From: CAVVYW01 sp963752605 | GTDB taxonomy: Bacteria; Actinomycetota; Thermoleophilia; Solirubrobacterales; 70-9 | Direction: 5' to 3' | Length of the DNA: 64,000 nt | NCBI GenBank assembly: GCA_963752605.1 | Contig: CAVVYW010000005.1 | Span: 62,001 to 126,000 of the forward strand | Part shown: piece by piece, positions 58,850-64,000 of the stretch | Numbering within the stretch: position 1 is the stretch's first letter | Layout of the letters: each line of letters begins with the position of its first letter | Translations under genes and position numbers: made by a program | Notes under the pieces: model-generated | Database searches by the model: none | Seen by the model: only the letters and a program-made list of their open reading frames with translations | Told to the model about the DNA's origin: nothing

Positions 58850-60055
58850 CTAGACGGCCTCGACGATCGTCGCGACGCCCTGGCCCACCCCGACGCAGAG
58901 AGTGGCCATCCCGTAGCGGGCGCCGCGGCGGCGCATCTCCCAGACCAGGGTCGTCATCAGGCGGGCGCCCGAGCAGCCCAGAGGGTGGCCGAGCGCGATC
59001 GCTCCCCCGTTGACATTGAGCCTCTCCTCGTCGATCCCCAGCTCGCCGGCGCATGCCAGCACCTGTGAGGCGAACGCCTCGTTCAGCTCGATCAGCTCGA
59101 TCTGGTCGAGCGCGAGCCCGGCGGCGTCCAGGGCTCGCCGGGCGGCCGGGATCGGGCCGACGCCCATGTACGCCGGATCCACCCCGGCGACCCCGATCGA
59201 GACGATCCTGGCGAGCGGCTCGCGGCCGAGCTCGCGAGCGGCCTCCTCGGTGGCGAGGACGAGACAGGCGGCGCCGTCGTTGAGGGTCGAAGCGTTGCCG
59301 GCGGTGACGCTGCCGCCCTCCCGGAAGATCGGCTTGAGCTTCGCCAGCTTCTCGAGTGAGGTGTCCGCTCGCGGCCCCTCGTCCTCGGAGAGGGTCACGG
59401 GTTCCTCGCCGCGCTTGCCGGAGGGGACGTCGATCGGCACGATCTGCTCGTCGAAGCGCCGGTCCTTCCCGGCCGCCACCGCCCGCTGGTGGCTCTGCAG
59501 GGCGAAGCGGTCCTGCTCATCACGGTCCACCCCGTAGCGCTCGGCGACGTTCTCGGCCGTCTCGCCCATCGCCTCGGTCGAGTACCGCTCGGCCATCCTC
59601 GGGTTGATCATGCGCCAGCCGAGGGTCGTGTCGTAGAGCGTCTGCTCGCCGCGCGGCAGCCCGGACTCGGGCTTCGGCATGACCCAGGGCGCCCTGCTCA
59701 TCGACTCGACGCCGCCCGCCAGGTAGACGTCGCCCTCGCCGAGCCGCAGCGCCCTGGATGCCTGGTTCACGGCCTCGAGGCCGGACGCGCAGAGTCTGTT
59801 CACCGTGACCCCGGGAATCTCGACCGGCAGGCCCGCCAGCAGGACGGCCATCCTCGCCACGTCGCGGTTGTCCTCGCCGGCCTGGTTGGCGGCTCCCATG
59901 TAGACGTCGTCGATGCGGGCCGGATCGAGGCCGTTTCGCTCGACCGCGGCGGCGACCACGTGGGCGGCCAGGTCGTCCGGCCGGACCCCGGAGAGCGCTC
60001 CGCGATAGGCCCCCATCGGGGTCCGGAGCGCGTCGACAATCACCGCCTCAGGCAC
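58850..60055 (-). CDS. Acetyl-CoA acyltransferase (thiolase)
   Basis: 401 residues from GTG 60055. All three thiolase signatures: nucleophilic Cys in VTVNRLCASGLEAV, NGGAIALGHPLGCSGAR with the catalytic His, and the C-terminal CVGVGQGVA with the second Cys. It cleaves 3-ketoacyl-CoA with CoA, the last beta-oxidation step, and thus completes the set encoded downstream (ACAD, ECH, HAD). The stop is 37 bp before the class IV gene start; both have their own promoter boxes. Confidence 0.95.
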   Translation of the reverse strand: MPEAVIVDALRTPMGAYRGALSGVRPDDLAAHVVAAAVERNGLDPARIDDVYMGAANQAGEDNRDVARMAVLLAGLPVEIPGVTVNRLCASGLEAVNQASRALRLGEGDVYLAGGVESMSRAPWVMPKPESGLPRGEQTLYDTTLGWRMINPRMAERYSTEAMGETAENVAERYGVDRDEQDRFALQSHQRAVAAGKDRRFDEQIVPIDVPSGKRGEEPVTLSEDEGPRADTSLEKLAKLKPIFREGGSVTAGNASTLNDGAACLVLATEEAARELGREPLARIVSIGVAGVDPAYMGVGPIPAARRALDAAGLALDQIELIELNEAFASQVLACAGELGIDEERLNVNGGAIALGHPLGCSGARLMTTLVWEMRRRGARYGMATLCVGVGQGVATIVEAV

Positions 60056-60061
60056 GGCAGG

Positions 60062-60071
60062 ACTGTACCCT
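60062..60071. promoter_or_regulatory. Overlapping divergent -10 elements TACAGT / TACCCT
   Basis: ACTGTACCCT: read on the minus strand it gives TACAGT 6 nt before GTG 60055, and on the plus strand TACCCT 12 nt before ATG 60084. The two boxes share a TA step, so they should compete. Confidence 0.45.
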
Positions 60072-60083
60072 CAGCCGCGGGGT

Positions 60084-60407
60084 ATGGATTTCATCCTGAT
60101 CACACTCGGACTGCTGGTGGTCCTGTTCCTGCTGATGCTGGCGACGGCGCGCATGTTCAAGGACTACAAGGCCGCCGACCTTCTCGACTGGAAGCCCACG
60201 CGCTCGCCGGAGGTCGAGGCCCAGAACGAGCTCGACGACGTGCAGCAGATGATCGACGCGCAGAACGCGCTCCGCCGCAGGCGCGGGGCGGAGGAGATCA
60301 CCGAGGCTGACGTTCAGCGCCAGGCGCAGGAGGACCAGGCGGTGCGGGCGCGCGGGCGTGGCCCGTTCGCGCAGGGCGCGAGCGTCGACGACGACGACGA
60401 CGAGTAG
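60084..60407 (+). CDS. Single-TM membrane protein with acidic tail
   Basis: 107 residues. One N-terminal membrane helix (FILITLGLLVVLFLLML), then a cytosolic hydrophilic domain rich in Asp/Glu/Arg/Gln that is probably helical (EAQNELDDVQQMIDAQNAL), ending in a run of acidic residues (SVDDDDDE). No domain recognised. Its TAG stop overlaps the GTG of the next gene by one base, so the two are coupled. Confidence 0.7.
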   Translation: MDFILITLGLLVVLFLLMLATARMFKDYKAADLLDWKPTRSPEVEAQNELDDVQQMIDAQNALRRRRGAEEITEADVQRQAQEDQAVRARGRGPFAQGASVDDDDDE

Positions 60408-60895
60408 TGCCGCGTGCCCTGATCGTCGGCTGCGGGTGCCACGGCCGGGCGCTCGGGGAGCGGCTCGCGTCGGACGGCTGGCAGGTGCGGGGGACGAGCC
60501 GCAGTCCGGATAGGCTGGCGGCGATCGAGACGGCCGGATTGGAGGCGGCTGCGGCCGACCCCGACCGGCCGGGGACGATTCTGGAGCTATGCGGCGACGT
60601 CAGCGTGGTCGCCTGGCTGCTCGGCTCGGCGGCGGGTGATCCGGATCAGCTCGATGCGATCCACGGCCCGCGGCTCGAGCGCCTCCTCGAGAAGCTCGTG
60701 GACAGCCCGGTCCGCGGTTTCGCCTACGAGGCGGCGGGATCGGTGCCGCGCGGGACCCTCGGGCAGGGCCGGAAGATCGTCGAGACGGCCGCCGAGACCT
60801 GGCGCATTCCGATCGCGATGATCGAGGGCGCTCGCTCGGAGGCCGGCTGGGCGGACCGGGCGGTCCGCTCGGTGTCGGAGACGCTGGGCGCCTAG
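60407..60895 (+). CDS. Short Rossmann-fold NAD(P)-binding protein
   Basis: 162 residues from GTG 60407. Starts with a dinucleotide-binding motif ALIVGCGCHGRALGERLASDGW (GxGxxG form) and a basic residue pair after strand 2 (RGTSRSPDRL), suggesting NADP. There is no visible catalytic Tyr/Lys pair, and it is about half the size of extended SDR/NAD-epimerase enzymes, as if only the first half of the fold is kept. Function unknown. Confidence 0.7.
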   Translation: MPRALIVGCGCHGRALGERLASDGWQVRGTSRSPDRLAAIETAGLEAAAADPDRPGTILELCGDVSVVAWLLGSAAGDPDQLDAIHGPRLERLLEKLVDSPVRGFAYEAAGSVPRGTLGQGRKIVETAAETWRIPIAMIEGARSEAGWADRAVRSVSETLGA

Positions 60896-60902
60896 GTGCC
60901 GA

Positions 60903-61409
60903 CTAGCTCTGGCCGCCGGACTCGGACTCGCTGCCGCCGCCGAGCGACCCACCGGGGCCCTCCTCCTGCCGGGGCTCGGTAGTGCCGGAGACTGGGGGCG
61001 CCTCGTCGGTCGAGCTGGGCCCGGTGACGCACGGGCTGTCAGCCGGGGGCGGAAAGGCGTTGCCGGGCTCTCCGCAGGGGCCGGCCGGATCCCTGGCCGG
61101 AACCTGAGGAGCGTCCGCAGCGGACCAGGGCGCCTTGTCCGGGTTGGAGTCGGGCGGCTGGTCGAAGGCGGCCACTGCCAGGGTCCAGCCGCCGATGATC
61201 ACGACGAGGATGACCCCCACCGCGACGAAGAACATGATCTGGCTGCGGCGGGAGGGGCCGTACGAGTGCCCCACCACCTCCCGGCGCTTCTCCTGGCCCA
61301 TCGCGTCGACCTGGGACGGCCCCTCGTCCGCGTGGTGCTCGCCCAAGCCCGAGCCGCGATGTACCTCCTCCTTGCTCTCGGGACCCCCCGGCCCCGTCTG
61401 CTCCGCCAT
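60903..61409 (-). CDS. Single-TM protein with hydrophilic, low-complexity outer part
   Basis: 168 residues from ATG 61409, set by a TATGGT box 8 nt upstream. Cytosolic N-terminus (~65 residues, charged), one membrane helix (IMFFVAVGVILVVIIGGWTLAV), then a Pro/Ser/Gly/Glu-rich outer region with one pair of Cys (GPCGEPG, SPCVTG). Low complexity prevents a family call. Converges with the Rossmann-fold gene, 7 bp apart. Confidence 0.65.
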   Translation of the reverse strand: MAEQTGPGGPESKEEVHRGSGLGEHHADEGPSQVDAMGQEKRREVVGHSYGPSRRSQIMFFVAVGVILVVIIGGWTLAVAAFDQPPDSNPDKAPWSAADAPQVPARDPAGPCGEPGNAFPPPADSPCVTGPSSTDEAPPVSGTTEPRQEEGPGGSLGGGSESESGGQS

Positions 61410-61417
61410 CGCCGCCA

Positions 61418-61423
61418 ACCATA
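61418..61423 (-). promoter_or_regulatory. Leaderless -10 element TATGGT
   Basis: Minus strand TATGGT, 8 nt, then ATG 61409. Confidence 0.45.
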
Positions 61424-61508
61424 CGCCGGACGGAGCGATGGCGCCACCGACAACCGTCAATCCCCGCGGCACCGAGGGGGGACCGGGTCGGCGGCGGTAA
61501 TTAGGTAA

Positions 61509-61523
61509 AATCCGATCAGGATT
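61509..61523. promoter_or_regulatory. Inverted repeat upstream of the peroxiredoxin gene
   Basis: AATCC-GATCA-GGATT, a perfect 5-bp inverted repeat with a 5-bp spacer in an AT-rich patch 24 bp before ATG 61547. Could be a redox-regulator operator. Confidence 0.4.
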
Positions 61524-61546
61524 GGCGAATTGGAAAGGTAGATGAG

Positions 61547-62197
61547 ATGAAGATTGGCGACGAGGCCCCCGACTTCGAGGCGGAGACCACGGAGGGCAAG
61601 ATCAAGTTCCACGACTGGCTCGGCGACGGCTGGGGAGTGCTCTTCTCGCACCCCAAGGACTTCACCCCGGTTTGCACCACCGAGCTGGGCTACATGGCGA
61701 ACGCGAAGCCGGAGTTCGAGAAGCGCGGCGTCAAGATCATCGGTCTCTCGGTGGACCCCATGGACAAGCACGAGGATTGGGCCAAGGACATCGAGGAGAC
61801 CCAGGGCGCGGCTCCGAACTACCCGATCATCGCGGACTCCGATTACAAGGTTTCGAAGCTCTACGACATGCTCCCGGCGGAGGTCGAGGGTGACCCGGGC
61901 GACCGCACCCCCGTCGACAACCAGACAGTGCGGAACGTGGTCGTGATCGGCCCGGACAAGAAGGTGAAGCTGATCCTGGTCTATCCGATGACCACCGGCC
62001 GCAACTTCGACGAGGTGCTGCGCGTGATCGACTCGCTGCAGCTGACCGCAGACCACAAGGTCTCGACGCCGGTCAACTGGAAACAGGGCGACGACGTGAT
62101 CATCTCCGGGTCGGTCTCCGATGACGAGGCGAAGGAGCTGTTCGGCGAGTGGGAGTCGCCGAAGCCGTACATCAGGATCGTCCCGCAGCCGAAGTAA
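61547..62197 (+). CDS. 1-Cys peroxiredoxin (Prx6 type)
   Basis: 216 residues. N-terminal MKIGDEAPDFEAET, active site DFTPVCTTELG with peroxidatic Cys (~45) and the conserved Thr/Pro, and the Arg of the active-site triad in the GDRTPVDNQTVRNV region. The long C-terminal domain (VNWKQGDDVIISGSVSDDEA) and absence of a resolving Cys mark the Prx6 subfamily. It reduces peroxides in the cytoplasm. Shine-Dalgarno GAAAGG precedes ATG. An inverted repeat lies upstream. Not near trxB (15 kb away). Confidence 0.95.
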   Translation: MKIGDEAPDFEAETTEGKIKFHDWLGDGWGVLFSHPKDFTPVCTTELGYMANAKPEFEKRGVKIIGLSVDPMDKHEDWAKDIEETQGAAPNYPIIADSDYKVSKLYDMLPAEVEGDPGDRTPVDNQTVRNVVVIGPDKKVKLILVYPMTTGRNFDEVLRVIDSLQLTADHKVSTPVNWKQGDDVIISGSVSDDEAKELFGEWESPKPYIRIVPQPK

Positions 62198-62221
62198 GGG
62201 ACCTGTAAGGGTCTCCGCCTG

Positions 62222-63058
62222 ATGGCGGAGCCATCCGATACCGGTCGTTTCGAGGGCGCCGGCGGCACCGAGATCCACTGGCAGTGCTGGCTGCCCGAGG
62301 GGAAGCCCCGGGCGGTCGTCGTCATCGCTCACGGCGTCTCGGAGCACAGCGACCGCTACAGGCACGTCGCCGGCCGGCTGGTCAAGGAGGGCTATGCGGT
62401 CTACGCGCTGGACCACCGGGGGCACGGCGACTCCGGCGGCCCGCGCGCCGTGGTGGACCGGCTCTCAAACGCGGTCGAGGACGTCGACACGCTCGTCGGG
62501 GTCGCGCGCGAGGAGAGCCCCGGGATCCCGGTCGTCCTGCTCGGTCACAGCATGGGTGGGGCGATCGCCGTCGAGTACGCGATCGACCGGCAGGATCACA
62601 TCGATGCGCTGGTGCTCTCGGCGCCTGCGACCGACCTCGACGCCGCCAGCGGCTTCGAGCTCGCGGCGGCGCGCGTCCTTTCGACCGTGCTCCCGAGGGC
62701 CGGTGTCTTCCAGGTGGATGCGGACGGGGTCAGCCGGGACCCCGAGGTGGTGCGCCGCTACGTCGAGGATCCGCGCGTCTTCCACGGGAAGCTGCCGGCG
62801 CGGACCGTGTCCGAGATAGCCGGCGCCGTCCGGACCATGCCGGAGCGGATCCCCAGGATCAAGTTGCCCCTGCTTGTGATGGGCGGCGGCGCGGACCCCA
62901 TCGTGCCTCCGAGCGCCGGACGCATGGTCCACGAGCACGCCGGCTCACCCGACAAGAAGCTGATCTCCTACCCGGGCCTCTACCACGAGATCCTCAACGA
63001 GCCCGAGCAGAACGAGGTCATGGACGACCTGGTCGCCTGGCTCGACCAGCACCTGTAG
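62222..63058 (+). CDS. Alpha/beta hydrolase, monoacylglycerol-lipase-like
   Basis: 278 residues. Lid-less alpha/beta-hydrolase of the Hydrolase_4 type: oxyanion segment VVVIAHGVSEHSDRY, nucleophile elbow LLGHSMGGAIA (Ser ~105), acid Asp in GGGADPIVPP and His in YPGLYHEILNEPEQ. The HGxxEHSxRY and YHEILNE motifs match bacterial monoacylglycerol lipases and lysophospholipases. No signal peptide. It lies 24 bp after the peroxiredoxin gene and may be read from the same transcript. Confidence 0.92.
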   Translation: MAEPSDTGRFEGAGGTEIHWQCWLPEGKPRAVVVIAHGVSEHSDRYRHVAGRLVKEGYAVYALDHRGHGDSGGPRAVVDRLSNAVEDVDTLVGVAREESPGIPVVLLGHSMGGAIAVEYAIDRQDHIDALVLSAPATDLDAASGFELAAARVLSTVLPRAGVFQVDADGVSRDPEVVRRYVEDPRVFHGKLPARTVSEIAGAVRTMPERIPRIKLPLLVMGGGADPIVPPSAGRMVHEHAGSPDKKLISYPGLYHEILNEPEQNEVMDDLVAWLDQHL

Positions 63059-63064
63059 CGCGGG

Positions 63065-63709
63065 CTACTTCACGACGCGGTACTTGAGGTGGGTGACGCC
63101 GGGCGCCTCGATCGCCTCCAGCTGCTCCAGCGCGAGTTCGGTCCCGACACCGTCCAAGGGGCGCTCTCCGTCGCCCAGCAGCCGGGGGGCGACACTGAGT
63201 AGGAACTCGTCCACCAGCCCCGCGGCCAGAGCCTGCTGAATCGTGTTCGCACCGCCCGCGATCAGGACGTCCTCGTCCCCGGCCGCCGCTCGAGCCTGCT
63301 CGAAGGCCGACTCGATGCCGTCCGTGACGAAGTGGAAGGTGGTGTCACCCTCCATCTCCACCGGCTCGCGGGCGTGATGGGTGAGCACGAAGACCGGCGT
63401 GTGGTACGGAGGGTTGTCTCCCCACCAACCCCTCCAGGACCCGTCGCCCCAGTCGCCGCCGCCGATCGGACCGAACATGTTCCGGCCCATGACGATCGCG
63501 CCATAGCCTGACTCCAGCTGCTCGACGACCGGGGTGCTGGCGTTCACTTCGCCGCCCTCATCGCCGTGCGCCTTGCGCCAGGCCTCGAGGCCGAACATCC
63601 ATTCGTGCAGCTCCTCTCCACCCGTCCCGAGGGGCTCCTCCTCACGCTGGTCCGGGCCGGCGGAGTAGCCGTCCAGGGAGATCGTTTGCTGGAATCTGAT
63701 CTTGCTCAT
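63065..63709 (-). CDS. RibD C-terminal/dihydrofolate-reductase-like protein
   Basis: 214 residues, with a GAGGAGG Shine-Dalgarno before ATG 63709. Starts KIRFQQTISLDGYSAGPDQ, then VMGRNMFGPIGGGDW, PVFVLTHHARE and the NADPH-binding-like VLIAGGANTIQQALAAGLVDEFLLSVAP. This is the YyaP/YwjB-type DHFR-like family, NADPH-binding reductases of unknown substrate, distinct from true folA. Converges with the hydrolase gene. Confidence 0.88.
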   Translation of the reverse strand: MSKIRFQQTISLDGYSAGPDQREEEPLGTGGEELHEWMFGLEAWRKAHGDEGGEVNASTPVVEQLESGYGAIVMGRNMFGPIGGGDWGDGSWRGWWGDNPPYHTPVFVLTHHAREPVEMEGDTTFHFVTDGIESAFEQARAAAGDEDVLIAGGANTIQQALAAGLVDEFLLSVAPRLLGDGERPLDGVGTELALEQLEAIEAPGVTHLKYRVVK

Positions 63710-63758
63710 TGGGCCTCCTCTTCGCGTTCATTGATTAGACCGGCGATGCCGCGGGAAG

Positions 63759-64000
63759 TCATCGGCCCGTCTCCAGGCGCTCGAGCAGGTCGCCGAGGAT
63801 GCGCGCCGTCGCGCCCCAGATCAGGGAGTCGCCGACGGCGTAGGTGTCCGTCTTGATCGGGATGCCGCGAGGCATCAGCCGCCGCTTGCCGTAGCCGGCC
63901 ACCAGGTCGTCGAGGGAGGCGACCAGGACGCTCTCTACCTCCGCCGGGTTGGGCTCGAACCGCAGGCCCTGCTCGATCAGCCCGACGAACGGGTGGACCT
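63759..64000 (-). CDS. NUDIX hydrolase, C-terminal part (5' end outside window)
   Basis: About 80 residues to the stop at 63759-63761. VHPFVGLIEQGLRFEPNPAEV, then ESVLVASLDDLVAG and the end DSLIWGATARILGDLLERLE follow the C-terminal pattern of CoA/ADP-ribose-type NUDIX enzymes (NudL/YeaB clade, IWGATARIL). The NUDIX box itself lies outside the window, so activity cannot be checked. Confidence 0.8.
   Translation of the reverse strand, partial: VHPFVGLIEQGLRFEPNPAEVESVLVASLDDLVAGYGKRRLMPRGIPIKTDTYAVGDSLIWGATARILGDLLERLETGR

Overview
The window is about 70% G+C and densely packed. Start codons are often GTG or TTG, most operon genes overlap by ATGA or GTGA, and many genes appear to be leaderless. 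Together with ECF sigma control, an A2-type aa3 oxidase, many Sec-secreted proteins with Lys/Arg/Cys-rich C-termini, and fatty-acid beta-oxidation genes, this points to an actinobacterium. My best guess is Thermoleophilia/Solirubrobacterales. That placement is inference from gene style; no rRNA or tRNA gene is visible.

Layout. 0-4.4 kb: end of an enoyl-CoA hydratase, an ECF sigma/anti-sigma-like pair, infA, and secreted or membrane proteins. 4.4-8.2 kb: a GH63-type glycosidase with a DrrA-like ABC exporter and two permeases. 8.4-14.4 kb: a large secreted trypsin, an amidase with a tiny partner, a secreted protein and a zinc-ribbon protein. 14.4-23 kb: a glycosyltransferase, then the catalytic cytochrome oxidase operon (ctaC, ctaD, a tandem USP-like gene, ctaE), a K+ channel, an MFS pump and a DUF2252 protein. 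24-27.3 kb: small secreted and membrane proteins, a CYTH protein, a diheme lipoprotein cytochrome c and a CBS-pair protein. 27.3-32.2 kb (minus strand): a second oxidase-like operon (subunit II-like, subunit I-like, ctaA, ctaB, two small membrane proteins). 32.2-39.3 kb: an SCP2/di-iron fusion, secreted proteins, a benzoylformate-decarboxylase-like enzyme and a lysyl oxidase. 39.4-53.7 kb: a D-lactate dehydrogenase-type flavoprotein/Fe-S fusion, a c-di-GMP protein, PAP2 and flippase-like membrane proteins, trxB, more secreted proteins, an MBL-fold protein and a penicillin-acylase-family enzyme. 53.9-64 kb: an EamA transporter, a beta-oxidation cluster, peroxiredoxin, lipase-like hydrolase, RibD/DHFR-like protein and the end of a NUDIX gene.

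Most interesting. (1) The second oxidase operon encodes a subunit I homologue in which all six haem and CuB histidines are replaced, and a subunit II homologue in which both CuA cysteines and one CuA histidine are replaced. Both keep the family framework, sit in a tightly coupled operon with the haem A synthesis genes, and have a -10 element identical to that of the catalytic operon. (2) Five secreted proteins share a C-terminal tail of basic residues with paired Cys, usually after a Pro/Thr linker. One of them is a lysyl oxidase with its cofactor Lys and Tyr present, which suggests a surface system in which Lys-rich tails are anchored or cross-linked. (3) A repeated promoter pattern, TANNNT about 6-9 nt before the start codon, marks at least 18 genes as probably leaderless and decides several starts. 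In two secreted-protein genes it, or a Shine-Dalgarno, points to an ATC start.

Quality caveat. About 17 single-base frame breaks interrupt otherwise well-conserved genes (ctaA, ctaB, the subunit I-like gene, a permease, a glycosyltransferase and others). Most are repaired by removing one base. I read them mainly as sequence errors rather than decay, and give these genes their full inferred extent. There is no gene-free stretch longer than 300 bases, and I see no CRISPR array, IS element or prophage.
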